This document shows positions 1 to 10,949 of a DNA stretch of 64,000 bases, piece by piece. Where the stretch lies: the NCBI GenBank assembly GCA_002749535.1, contig MZZL01000137.1, positions 22,345 through 86,344 on the forward strand, read 5' to 3'. Each line of letters starts with the position of its first letter. The first letter of the stretch is position 1. The notes below the pieces were generated by a model. The model saw only the letters and a program-made list of their open reading frames with translations, did no database searches and had not been told where the DNA came from. Position numbers and translations under genes: made by a program. The stretch is from Apophysomyces variabilis (taxonomy: Eukaryota; Mucoromycota; Mucoromycetes; Mucorales; Mucoraceae).

Positions 1-1
1 T

Positions 2-196
2 GTCAACGGAAACCACTGGATAACGTTGAACATGAAACGCGGTATCAAACTGAAGTGGCCGCGTATAGAAAGATACGTCAAACAGGCGTGCTCTAAATTA
101 GGCTATGGGCATAATATCCGAAAAACTATATGGAGATATCTTGATATTGAAAAGGATGCCGAGCAAAGCAGTGATTCTGTTATTGCTATTAACTAG
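2..196 (+). CDS. 3' end of a truncated protein-coding region
   Basis: An open frame enters from the left edge of the window and closes at TAG 194-196, giving the last 64 residues of a protein. The tail is basic in the middle (KLKWPRIERYVKQ) and ends with an acidic, Ser-rich stretch. I do not recognise the family. The next several hundred bases hold only broken frames and a LINE fragment, so this may belong to a mobile or lineage-specific gene; that is inference. The start and upstream exons lie outside the window. Confidence 0.35.
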   Translation, partial: VNGNHWITLNMKRGIKLKWPRIERYVKQACSKLGYGHNIRKTIWRYLDIEKDAEQSSDSVIAIN

Positions 197-443
197 TTAT
201 ACACAACTATATTTGCTATGTTGCAAAACTTCACGGTGTGTCCAATATCGACCACGAGTTCGACGATGTTTTTGTTGATTTGGAAAAATTGGTGCAGATC
301 ATCAACGTTAGTCGTCAGGCCACGGTAATCGATCGTCACAAGCCTGATCTTGCGTTCTGAGTTCGTTATTTTTTGTATCATGGTTTGCGTGTTATCACTA
401 TAATCATCGAGATTCAGGTCTGGACGTTCATAATCACGTCAAG

Positions 444-1082
444 CTATCGGATCGAAAGCTGACGTACCAATCGATGCAAACACATCTTCTCATAAGACTT
501 TTGCCTTGAGGTTGTAAATCTGAAGGCTGATTGTTTTTTCCTTTGCGGACAACGTTTCCGGCGTTGGACTTTTTCTTGCGTATTCAATCGTGTAAATGTT
601 TGAATGTGTTGCTTTAACCATGGCACGGAATTGATGAATGTGGCTGATATCGGCCCAAGTAAAATCACGATACTCAAACTTGACGATGTTGTAAAGGCGA
701 TCATATTTCCGAATTTTTTATTTCGTTTGTTTACGTTTCGCAGACCCCAAAATCCGTCCTTGCCCATCCATTCTGCCAAGTCTTCCTGTTCCAAAGTGTC
801 GTTTGACATATATTGCTGGACAATTCCGCATACTTCTTGTTCGGATAAAAGGAAATGTGACATTAAATCCTAAAACATAAAAGATGTGACGAACATTAGT
901 TACAATACCCCCTTTCTGTGTTTTGGTTCTACCATGAATTTGGAATGCAAGGACTGCGTCCAACATAAGTGAACTAGTCTGTCAGGATCGGACACAATGC
1001 AGGTAAGAACTGGATCAAAATATGTACTCCATAGTTCGCTTTCGCCTATGCCAGAACTATACTTCATGGTGGCTGTCGGCAA
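444..1082 (-). pseudogene. Degenerate remnant of a lineage-specific gene
   Basis: Three overlapping minus-strand frames (about 900-1082, 718-966 and 444-863) each look coding-like but are out of phase with one another and carry no convincing splice sites. The upstream piece has the pattern GESELW..YFDPVL...SDPDRLV, and the middle piece has DAVLAFQIHG. From memory these resemble uncharacterised multi-copy Mucorales proteins, which I cannot verify. The frame breaks suggest a decayed copy. It lies directly downstream, on the minus strand, of the LINE fragment at 1.2-1.6 kb, so the whole 5' part of the window looks like repeat-derived debris. An intact gene with unrecognised introns is the alternative. 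Confidence 0.3.
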
Positions 1083-1181
1083 CTTTTGAACCCTTTTATA
1101 TCAAAGAAAGGAATATTGTCTAAGAGAAATCGTTGTAAACATATGTTCTGTTAGCTTTTAACTTACAAATTGGCAATTGGC

Positions 1182-1640
1182 TCAAAGAATGCAACTTTGA
1201 CCGTAATCAACATCAGCAAACATCATCATAACGTCAAGTATCACTTGCTTCATTGTTTTTCTTGACAAACTGAGGCCAGTAATAGATTTTGTCAAAGCCA
1301 TATACTGGCCACAGAATCTGTTCCAGTTGTCCTTACGTCGCTGATGGATCAAACGTCTAAGTATTGCACGCGCTTGCTGGAGTTGTAACCAGTAATGCAA
1401 TTTTGTTCAAGCCTTGTGCTTTACGCCATTTTCTGTAACGACGCTCCTTATGTTCATAAGCATTTTTTGTTTCTTTCGTCCAGAAATGTTGCATCGGATC
1501 GGTCGATGGACCTCGTTGTCCACATGAAGAACCGAAAGATCTGTATACCGGTTCACAAATGGCGCTGTTCAACTGCTCAATGTAATCCTTTGATGTTTGC
1601 TGATCATGGATTCGAGTAGTAGTACGTGTCATGGATAACA
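1182..1640 (-). mobile_element. Non-LTR retrotransposon (LINE) fragment, linker before reverse transcriptase
   Basis: Two minus-strand frames, 1357-1632 and 1182-1400, overlap with a one-base frame change near 1390. Read together they give HFWTKETKNAYEHKERRYRK, then WRKAQGLNKIA, YWLQLQQARAILRRL and IHQRRKDNWNRFC. This Trp-, Arg- and Gln-rich pattern is what lies between the endonuclease and reverse transcriptase domains of LINEs. No reverse transcriptase YxDD motif follows, so the element is truncated at both ends and frame-shifted. It is dead as a coding unit. The call rests on pattern recognition of the linker only. Confidence 0.5.
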
Positions 1641-2500
1641 GTATATTTGCTGAGGCTTTCTGGAAGCACCAAACGTATTGTTTCTATGTCGTTTGACAGT
1701 TTTCCAATTAACATGTGGCTGCGGTGTCGGTTGCGGTGCTAATTCATTCTTGGCATGGTGTGATATCGATTTTCATCAGGGGCGACTTCACTTCTCCGGA
1801 AACACCGAATGGGTATTCCCTCAGTCCTGAGACTCAAGCGGAGTGAGATCCAGAGGGAAATCATCTCTTCTGTCGAATTCTGATAGAATGGACAACAGTA
1901 GAGTGATAACCAGGCTAAAATATGGTTGATACTTTAGTACAATACTTGGTATATTCCATATCTGAATAGATATGATAAGAACTATGATCGTGAGTTAATA
2001 CAGCAGGGATGAATCAGACAAGTTCATGTGTTAATGATTTGGTAATTATATCTCAGACAGGCACCGGTACTCTAACTCAATGATCTGAATACAATGTCAG
2101 AGTCATGAAGGTTAATCATGGTCTTGAATACCATAACCTGATACTATTAGAAGAAAGTTCGTAGCTGGAGTCGACCAGAGATTAATTGTTGGTTCATTTG
2201 CAGCTGATCCTACGAATGATTATAACATTTTCTGCTGTCCTGTGCCTTGGCTTTTATGCATTTTCAGTTTCCTCCTCAAATGACTATACATAAAAGACCT
2301 GAAACTTCTTTGTTCAAATGTTTATCCAGTCAGAGTTGCTCATCTAAAAATAGACTAGTTACAAGATCATCATGCCGAACTGACTTCACCAATTGACAAC
2401 TGAAATTGTTACACTGCTCTTTCTCTTATGATAACAATATTTTCGTTGTTTGAGGTGAATTCCCGTTGAATGAGATGTACATAAACTGAACTAACAAAAC
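1641..2500. other. Gene-free stretch upstream of the Fanzor-like gene
   Basis: I see no ORF of note, no tRNA and no obvious inverted repeat in these 860 bases. The last 100 bases are AT-rich and end with the ATG at 2501. They would hold the promoter, and possibly a guide-RNA-type transcript or left element end if the downstream gene is mobile, but nothing visible supports a specific boundary. Confidence 0.3.
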
Positions 2501-5500
2501 ATGTTCCGTTTGTCAGCCATGCAAGTACCGCACCCGCAAATACGAGAAAACAAACGCAAAAGAAAGAGAGTAATTCAATCAAATATATCCTTGGACAAGG
2601 CGATTGAAGCCTTGCACGACGTGTTTCAGAACCAGTTAGTTACAATCATTTCAAAAGAACTTGAGGATAAACCAAGGAAAAACACGGCAAAGAAAGCGAG
2701 ATTTCAGTCAGAAGTTGAAAAACAAGCAAAAACCAACAAAATCCTGCAAGAGCTACGAACGCGTTTAGAGAAAGCGGATCGTGTCCCAAGAACTTCACTC
2801 GAGCAAGCCGATGACTCAATAAATGTAACACGGGGAACGATTCGTAGAACCCTCTGTTTTCACTATCCTGAGCCAGCATCAATCGGCAAGCTTTGGAGAG
2901 ATTACGCTGCAGCTCATTTCAATGACGCCGTGGCGGAAGCACGGGCGAGACTTGAGGAGCACGGAGAAGTAGAAGAAGCTGGTTCCAGCAAAGAAGTTAC
3001 TGTGAATGACGACAGTAAAGAGGAAAAAGAAATAATACGAACATGTTCCGTTAGATTATCAAAAATCTTACGAGAAGACCTTGACAATCAAGTGAAGCAG
3101 ACATTTCTTGAGACCATTGCTATCACATCCGAACAGGCCACCAACTACGCTTCTGAGCTGGGAACCGCAGTACATGCAACCATGCTCAAGTACGCATCCG
3201 GCTCGGTAGTCTTGGATGCAGAGTCAAAGCAAGCGCACTATCAACAAGATGGCAAGACATTTAATGTTTTGGATGTCATACATGAAGAGTGGATTCGACA
3301 TCCAGAACTTTTGAACTCAGAATTGGCAATAGCTGTGGCCCCAATGCCTGATAACATCAAGAATTATGTAAAAGCTTTGTCGAAAAAACACAATGACGAA
3401 TTCCTAAACCTCTTTACCGAAGCACATCTACAGTTCCTTCATTCAGACTATTTTGGAAGACAAAGCTACAAAGCTCAAGGAAAATCTTTCTGGTCTTCCT
3501 TACAGCACCAAGGCTTGAAGGACTTGCCAAAACCACCTGCAGGCTTAAGCACCGTCATGCACTTCCAGTTGAAGCAGTATGCCACAGACCTGCAGAACAT
3601 GTGGGCAGGCGGATTATTCCACAAATCAATTAATCACTTGCTTCGTATCCTGCTCAGGATCAATCTTGCCTCTGAACGAGAAAAGAAGATTCAGGAAATT
3701 ACCGAGAAAAAACTACAAGAAAAGGAAAAGCAGCGGGAAGAGAGCTCCAGAACGATGCGGAGAAAAAAAGAATGGCGCAGACGCAAGATAAAAGGTAGAC
3801 TAAAACAAGAACGCAAAAGTTTGCGACGGCTGGAGAAGCGCTTGGGAATAGAAATGGATGGGAATCAAAGAGCCAATCTTTTGCAGCGGAAGAAGTCATG
3901 CGTCGAAGCAATCAGACGACTGGAGAAACAGGCAAAGGAAAAGTACAGGCCTAAAAAGGCTGATAACCAGCCACATCAAAAAGATGAAGAGGTGAGAATT
4001 ACTTGTCATAACGTTGATATATGAGCTGAACAAACGTCAATTAGGCAAGAGGCGATATGGACAAGTTAGCTATTTCAGCCGATATCAGTGTCATGGATGA
4101 TGAAGGAATCGAAGAGACGATAGAAACAGCGATCGAAGAGGCACAGGACGAGTTGGAAGAAGTTGAGATAAAGACACTGAAGAAAGAACCCAGCAGAAGA
4201 AGGTTGATAAGAATCCAAGCTATCACCAAGAAACTACTGCTGTCAACAGACATCGACGGGAACGTACAAGCTAGTGATGTGTCGGATATATGGAACGACA
4301 ACGATGAGCTCCAGAAGGTCGAGATAGATATCGTCGTGAAACTTGCAAACGCACTTAGACCATACGTGCCGAAAGGTCGATTAAGCAGCGCAATATCTCT
4401 TCGTTTGCGATTTGTTTTGTTATCAAATGCGATTCTTCATGCGACAGGATATTCCAAGTTCACTGCAAATATCTGCCCAACTATCAGCCCTGCCTCAATC
4501 CATGCTCTACCTCTCGATGCGGCGTCCATGTATGAGATGTTTGGTTCCAATTCTGCAAAGTTCAATCTATACAAAGAAGATGGAAGCACAATCGACAATA
4601 TCAGAGAAGCTCGTACGAACAAATCTGCTGTGATTGGTTCCTTCTTTGATCAAGAAAAAGTTAAGCATATTTGCAATACTCGAGGTTTGGAACCGCGGTG
4701 GCGAATCACCATTACACCTCATCAAATGGCCGTGATTGACGGTGATGTAAAAAAAGGGAGGGTTATAGATACTTCTCACTACGAAGAAAGAAAGAAAAAG
4801 TCGAAAGGAAAGCGTGCAGATAGCGCAAGTAGTCAATTTGAAGATAAATCCGGCTTAGACATCGCCAATATTACATGCTCATTAGAAGATGCAAAACAGA
4901 GGGTGAAAGCTCTGGAGTCGGCTGAAAAGCAGATAAAAAACGCGTTGCGGCAGAGGGAGGAAGTCGTCGAAAGCCGAATGGAGAGTTATCGGAGAAGCAA
5001 GGACGTAGCTCGAAGAAAAGTCCGCGATAAGCGTAAGAGTGAGAAATTCGATATCTATGATTCCAGAGCGAAACAGAAACAGACCGACATATATAAAGAT
5101 TTAAAGGCGGCTAAACTCGAGCGCGCAAAGAGCCAATCTGAACTAAGCAAGATAAGGTCACAGCTCGCGGATCAACGAAGACTGCGATACATATATCAGA
5201 AGGTAAGTGAAGAATATCATATGCATTAGCTAAACAAGAAAATAAACGAAACTATAGCAGCTGGATATTCTGAAGAAGCAACAAACGAACAAAGAGACGA
5301 AACCAAAAGATGATGAACAAGAACAGGAGACTAAGCTATGTAAAGTTGCGAGTTGGAATCGCCCAGGTTGCGAAGCCAATACAGAGTTTCTGGACATCTC
5401 AGAGCTGCATCAAGAAGTCAAGCAGGATCCCAAGAAGACTATTACTTTTGGCGGAACGGACTATGGCTTGAGGACTTTGGCGACAACGGTGCCGGTCACT

Positions 5501-6484
5501 ATGGAACGCGCTCGTCTACATTTCGACCTGTATAATCGCCAATTTGGTGACGGGCAGACGCCTGTGTCTATTCCTAAAGAAATGTCTACGCTTCCTAAGC
5601 CGATGAGAATCACAGCTGGTTATCTGGAGGAGAAAACCTTATGTAGGAGTTTTCGCAAAAAAAGAGAGAGGAGGAAAAAGGTATGATAAAGATAGCCGCT
5701 AAGTTTTAGGTTGACTCACTTTGTCTTTAGAATAACCCTGCGGTTATCAGTGCAGAGAAGACGCTATCGAAAAGATCATCCGCCTCAGCAACCACGGTGG
5801 AGCAAGTTTTAGAGTCGCAAGCGGTATTATCCTTCGGCTTCCTTCTGCCTCTAACTCATAATAACATACATGTAGGTAAAGAGGAACTGCCGAAGAGAAT
5901 TGCGAGCTTTCTATCATTCGAATCGGGCAGAGCATGAAAAGCGCACACAAAAACTGTATACGGATCGCATCTATGATCAAGTGGCCGCCCAAGAGCGCAA
6001 GTTTATTAAGGCTGCAGCGACGACACAGACCGATGGGCGCCAAAAGGCTTTACCGATTATGGCCATCGGCACTCAAGGAACTGGAGTCGGTCTACGTCTG
6101 AAAGGACATTTAAAACGAGGGGGAAAATGGCTCCGTAAACGTCATCGCCGATATGTGCCTGTATCCATGACCAATGAACACAGAAGTTCCCAGTTATGCG
6201 TCTACTGTTTTGAACGAGTTGAACGAGCTAAAGCACGGCGAAGAAAGAGCAGACAGTGGAAGACTGTGAGAGTAAACGGTGCCTCACAATGCGTAAACCC
6301 CTGCTGTCCGGCGTACCAGTCCGGCCATGCCACGCAAAACAGAGATGTTCAAGCGGCTGTAGCAATAGGTCTGGCATCTGCCAGTAACATCCTATCAGCA
6401 AACAGAAGCACGTTGACCCCATTTGACCCCAGCATATTCTCGGCTGGAAAACCGTTTGTTCCCGGCGCCACCAATTTTTGGTAA
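2501..6484 (+). CDS. Fanzor/TnpB-like RuvC nuclease, 1,256 aa, five exons
   Basis: Exons 2501-3991, 4045-5202, 5261-5680, 5731-5823 and 5876-6484 join in frame, and all four introns (50-58 nt) are phase 0. The C-terminal third carries RuvC-like signatures. GGTDYGLRTL holds Asp about residue 950. IMAIGTQGTG followed by KGHLKRGGKWL is the RuvC-II region. TNEHRSSQLCVYC holds Glu about 1155 and the first CxxC. CVNPCC and TQNRDVQAAVAI follow, with Asp about 1211. These match the OrfB/TnpB zinc ribbon plus RuvC-III. The usual RuvC-II acidic residue is replaced by Thr in GTQ, and the Glu 36 residues later fits the relocated glutamate reported for Fanzors. The N-terminal ~940 residues are Lys/Arg-rich with coiled coil near residues 400-480 and are far longer than TnpB. 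No companion transposase is visible. A consensus-like donor GTAAGT overlaps the stop, so a further exon is possible. Confidence 0.72.
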
Positions 6485-7967
6485 GTCGGCTTCTATCAAA
6501 TAATTATTGCGTATTCATCATGTGTCCTGACGTTAAAGGTGCGTGAATTCTTCTCGGAAGCTCTGTGAAGAGTAAGTAGTAGTTCTGCCCTTGCGATAAT
6601 AGTTCTTATGACAATGAAGGTTGAGAGAACCGGGACCTGTCGCTATGACAGGAGTTATCAGGACCTATGCCTCAGGTAAGAGAAACAGGTACTCTGAGAC
6701 TGAGAAACAATTTTAACGCTTTATTTGAGTCACAGAGGAGTTTTAGAGTTCAGATACCGTACACTTAAAGAAAAAGCAATTCCGGACTTTCAATGCAAGA
6801 TCATTTTCCATTACTGTCTGAAAAATGTCTTGTAATTGCCCATTTTGTCTGGAGCCTTTCAAATGCGAAGTAATAGCTAGTTTGTTCAGAAACTCGTAAT
6901 TACTCTCTTCTTTCTGATATCAATGCATAGTAAAAGCTCAGAATTATTCATCGTATATATTTGTGGACATGGTGTCTGTATGCATTGCAGTGCCAATCTT
7001 CTGTACCTTTATTGTTTCAGCTCATCGGTAAATTGAAAGTAAATAGTGCATCTAAAAAGATTTATACGATAGGCGTGTACTGAAGAACGAATATTAAAAA
7101 TACTATAACTTCGCTCTTTATTAAAAAAATGCAGTAAGCCCAGCATTCTCAAAATAATGTTTGCTAACCAGGGACACTCGGTTACTAGCGACTCTACAGT
7201 AGTTCTCGTTGATCAATTATCCATCACTCAAATAATTCGCGTAGAAAAAACGTCTTGCTTGCGAAAGGGTATTTCTGTAGGTTTGTTCTGTACTGCATGT
7301 AGTACACCTACTGCGCAGGAACATCTTCTGTACTTCGTTAAATACTGTAGGAACGTCTTGTTCTTATACAAAACGAAAAATGGTTTGCTGTTGGACAAGC
7401 CAAAAGTTTCAAACATGCATTGCTACTAAATTTGACGCCGCACTTGAACCTTTACTGCGTAGCCTGCATGTCAGACGAGCGAGATATATACAAGATCGAT
7501 TACCCATCCAAATCAACGCGCTAACAAAAACGACAAGTAGCACGTTCGTCCTCATCAAAAGTTTTCCCTACTGTTTCGTCTCCAAACCCACATTGAATTT
7601 CCAATATTCCATTCTTCCCGCTTGGATCCACACTGCAACCACGGCTCTCTTCTAGAAATCAACAACATAGAAAGAAAGGGGCCTTAAAGATCGATCACTT
7701 TCACTGCAACTTTAAATCATCACAAATCTTTCGCTGTTTGTTTGCTGTTGTGCATTCCGAAATACTCCATCATCACTTCTCGTTGAACGTTTCAGAAAGT
7801 TTTTAGTGCGGTAGTCGTAGGGTGTTTGGCGCTTCATCCACTCGGCAGTCGATACCATACAATATACATAGACATACATAAGTAGGTGTGTTGGTTCTTT
7901 TGCTTTATTGTTCTAAAGAGAAAAAGAAAAAAGAATGCTTGGTACTTTTGGCATCCATTCCTTTCTT
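6485..7967. other. Gene-free stretch between the Fanzor-like gene and RPL33
   Basis: About 1.5 kb, AT-rich, with only short overlapping frames on both strands (for example 7157-7429 and 7228-7416) that mirror each other and lack a conserved pattern. It could contain the 3' UTR or a guide-RNA region of the Fanzor-like element. No terminal repeats were recognised by eye. Confidence 0.3.
7904..7909 (-). terminator. Poly(A) signal AATAAA for RPL33
   Basis: The minus-strand hexamer AATAAA lies 58 bases downstream of the RPL33 stop codon. That is a normal distance for a cleavage and polyadenylation signal. The assignment is from position and sequence only. Confidence 0.4.
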
Positions 7968-8435
7968 TTAGATGTTAGAAGGGTAAAGCATCTAGAAAAG
8001 CAGCATTAGCATGGTTGGGAACCGACAAAGGGTACATTTGCTTCAACTTACGATGCGGACGCTGGCACCAAAGGTCTTGGGGGGCAAGTTCTTGCGGAAA
8101 CGAGCCTTGACAACACCGTTGGTTCCGTGGGTACGAGCAATGCGGCCCCAAATGACACGAATCTTGGAGCCATTGACCTCACGCTGAGCACGGTAGACGT
8201 AGGCAATACGCTTGCCAAGATAGAACTGGGCATCCTTGGTGGACTGGACACCTTCAACTTGGATCAAGGAGACATTGGGGTTCTGGTTGCGCTTAGCACG
8301 TTCGAAACCCAAAACGCGACCCTTGCTGTACAGACTAATGGGAGGAAGGCAAAGGCGTATATCAGTCGAACGTTCAATAAGTGAGGGATGGGGATGGATG
8401 GATGGATCATCTTACCGAGCGGATGGAGCAGCCAT
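7968..8435 (-). CDS. RPL33: 60S ribosomal protein eL33 (RPL33/RPL35A)
   Basis: Three exons, complement 8416-8435, 8052-8334 and 7968-7991, splice to 108 residues, matching the usual ~107-110 of eL33. The start MAAPSAR is on a 20-nt first coding exon. The middle exon carries [37 protein letters not shown] and [20 protein letters not shown]. The last exon encodes MLYPSNI and the stop. All are hallmark eL33 segments. The protein is a structural part of the large cytosolic ribosomal subunit. Introns of 60 and 81 nt have GT-AG borders in phase. The gene is divergent from the Nudix gene, with about 235 bp between starts containing a CA microsatellite, so the two probably share promoter space. Confidence 0.96.
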
Positions 8436-8670
8436 TGGTGAGATGTGGAAAGATTGAACAAAAAAAAAGGAAGGTTTGCCCAGTTGGAGGGTTGGATGGC
8501 TTCTTTCCCGTTACGGGTTGGGTTGGGCCCCACCAGCCAGCGAGCCAGGCCCAGTCTGAAGGGTGCGCCCACACACACACACCAAAAGTCCACCCACTCT
8601 CTTCCTATCGAATTGGACTTGGCCCGGGCTGTCCGGCCTTTTTCAAATCCCGCAATGGCATGAGAGCGCC

Positions 8671-9704
8671 ATGCTGCGATTGAAATTAACCCTCGTTTCT
8701 TTCACCCCAAAAATGTCAGTGTTCGTTAACATAGCAAAACAAAAAGTGCCACTCAAAGGCTTTCCTGTACAAGCACTTGAAAGCTTCATACAATGGGAGC
8801 CCTTCAAGGATTGGGTTCATCAGTTTGACCGAGAGCAGAAAGAGCGAGAAAATGAAATGGATATCTCGTGTATTGACGTACAAAGTTTGGATTACTTTGG
8901 GAGTGAGAAAATTGGTTTCGCCAAGTTCAAAGCCGATGTGAAATACAGACAAACGAACAAAAACGCGCCCGGTATTGTTTTTATGGTAGGTAAAAAAATG
9001 TCACCATGAGCCTATTGGATCAGACATAGTTTTACTCAGGTAAATGGTTTTCTTTATGCAGCGGGGTGGGGCTGTATCTATCCTCATTATCCTCAGGTCG
9101 AAAGAAAACACCAGTGAAGATAAAGTGCTTTTGACCCTTCAACCACGTATTCCTGTCCCATCTCTGTCATTTCCTGAACTACCCGCTGGTATGCTGGATG
9201 GATCAGGCAACTTTTCAGGAACTGCTGCCAAAGAAATCGAAGAAGAAACAGGTGAGGGAACAATTTCTATCTCTTAGCGTGTGTCAAGGCAGTGATTAAT
9301 AGCTTATCTTTTTCGTTTTTGCCTGGTAAAGGCCTTGTTGTAAAAGACAGTGAATTAATTGATTTGACTGAACTAACATACGGAAATCGTTGGAAGGGAG
9401 TTTACCCATCTCCCGGTGGTTCAGGTAAGTGTAGAAAGGCCGTATATTTCGGGGTTATCAGCTGAATGTTAGTCACATAGATGAATTTCTTCGGTTGTTC
9501 TTGTGTACTAAGCATTTGCCCGATGCCGAAATTAAGGCGCTTGAGGGAAAATTAACAGGTTTACGGGATCATGGCGAAAATATCACACTCAAAGTAGTGT
9601 CACTGAAAGATGCTTATCGGTTATCACCCGATGCCAAATTATTATCTAGTCTGACGCTGTATGAAATGTTGAAAAGGAACAAACAATTGGACGAAAAATG
9701 TTAA
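8671..9704 (+). CDS. Nudix hydrolase, ADP-sugar diphosphatase type
   Basis: Exons 8671-8985, 9062-9251, 9332-9424 and 9481-9704 join in frame. The protein is 273 aa from ATG 8671, or 259 aa from the in-frame ATG 8713. The Nudix box region reads ELPAGMLDGSG, then GTAAKEIEEETG, ending in the KE..EE.G metal-binding helix at about residues 130-152 (shorter start). The loop is the longer AGMLD...G form seen in ADP-sugar/NUDX14-like enzymes rather than the plain GX5E form. SPGGSDE and CTKHL follow. Such enzymes hydrolyse ADP-ribose or ADP-sugars to AMP plus the sugar phosphate. The extra 14 residues at the upstream start (MLRLKLTLVSF) could be a weak targeting extension. The substrate is inferred from the subfamily pattern. 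Confidence 0.85.
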
Positions 9705-10434
9705 ACTCGGGCTTTTGTCTTTTTCTTCACCGAACATTAGTTAGCTTAACGGTGCCCTTGCGAAACCTTTTCTCATTTATCTGTCACAATGACATTGCCG
9801 GTTTCTTCTTTTGCTGTCGGAGCCCACTGTGATTTTCCTGATTTATATTACTCTCCAATTAACGATAATTTGGGTATATTCCGGTCTGTCCTTAATAACA
9901 GTTCATAAAGTAAGCCTTAATGAGATCTTGCAGGTATTACTTGAGGTTCTTCTAAATTGTAAGTACGGAGTGCACTGTGTTGTGGTATGAACAGAAACAG
10001 GCCGATCCCTCAACGGATCGCTTCGTTTCACTGAGGTAGTCCGATGCGCTGTTCATTACCAAAATTGGGTTTAAGTACATTCCAAAAAAGGATTCATCAG
10101 CCCAGAAAGGGGTTTCTTTGCGAATGAACGCGAGACAAAGAGAGAGAGAACGAGAACAGAGCGATAGAAAGAGAGAGAGATATAGAGACAGAGACCAGAC
10201 AACAACCCCGTCAATGGGTTCAGTGGAGTTGAAGACCGAATTGGTTTCCGCTTTTGTCTTGCCTTCTTACTTTTTTCTTTCTTTCTCTGTTTCTCTTTCT
10301 CTTTCTCTCTCTCTCTTCTTTCCCTTTTCTGTCTCCTTCTTCGCTTCCCTCCCATCACTTTCGGTTTCCACGGCAATCGCTACCCTGGTTGGGCGGTTTG
10401 CTAATTGTAACATTCTCTTCCCTTCTGCTTTACA
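9705..10434. other. Gene-free promoter region with GA and CT tracts
   Basis: No gene is seen. The stretch contains a GA-rich tract near 10135-10200 and a CT-rich tract near 10262-10330, together able to form a long imperfect purine/pyrimidine stem. It lies immediately 5' of the CYSTM-type gene and may be its promoter and 5' UTR. Confidence 0.4.
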
Positions 10435-10949
10435 ATGAGCGTGGACAAAAGGGCACTTCATCACATCTCGGCACCCTTGTTTCCGCCTCGGTATCAACCC
10501 GGCGGAAACGAACACGCGGGCCTCTACACCGACGACGGCGGTAGCTATGCCTCTCCTCCACCTGCATACCAACCTCCACAACAACCTCATCCATATCCTT
10601 ACTATCATCCACAACAACAGCAACCATCTTACGCCACAGGAGGTAAATAGATTAAAAGTTTTTAAGTTTTTTTTTTCATTAAAAAGACAAAGCGACCCTG
10701 AAAAAAAAAGTTTACCTGCATTTCATTACGTAGTATATTTTTATCAACCTACACCACCACCACAAACTGTCATTATCCATCAAACACCAACACGATCAAA
10801 AGATGCATGCTGCTGGGGATGGTAACTATTTTTTTTGGGTGAATCAAGGACATTAGCAGGACACGAACTTTTCTCATCCTATTTTTTTTATGTATATACA
10901 TAGCTTGGCCGCGATTTGTCTTTGTTTTGCTGCAGAGGAATGCTGTTGA
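10435..10949 (+). CDS. Small Pro/Gln-rich CYSTM-type tail-anchored protein
   Basis: Exons 10435-10642, 10734-10821 and 10904-10949 join in frame to 113 residues. The N-terminal two thirds is rich in Pro, Tyr, Gln and Gly (PPPAYQPPQQPHPYPYY). It is followed by PPPQTVIIHQ, and the C-terminus is DACCWGCLAAICLCFAAEECC. A disordered Pro/Gln head with a short Cys-rich hydrophobic end is the layout of the cysteine-rich transmembrane (CYSTM) module family, linked to stress tolerance and plasma membrane association. The second intron lies inside the Cys-rich module (TG|C), which supports the splice model because it restores the motif. The precise function is unknown. Confidence 0.75.

Noticed and set aside
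7157..7655. Overlapping ORFs of 62-91 codons on both strands
   Set aside because: They mirror each other around an inverted-looking GTACTGCATGTAGTACA segment, show no conserved motif and no splice continuity.
10071..10640. Several ORFs in GA/CT tracts upstream of and over the CYSTM-type gene
   Set aside because: Low-complexity Arg/Glu or Ser/Leu/Phe strings produced by microsatellites; shadows of the real gene or promoter.
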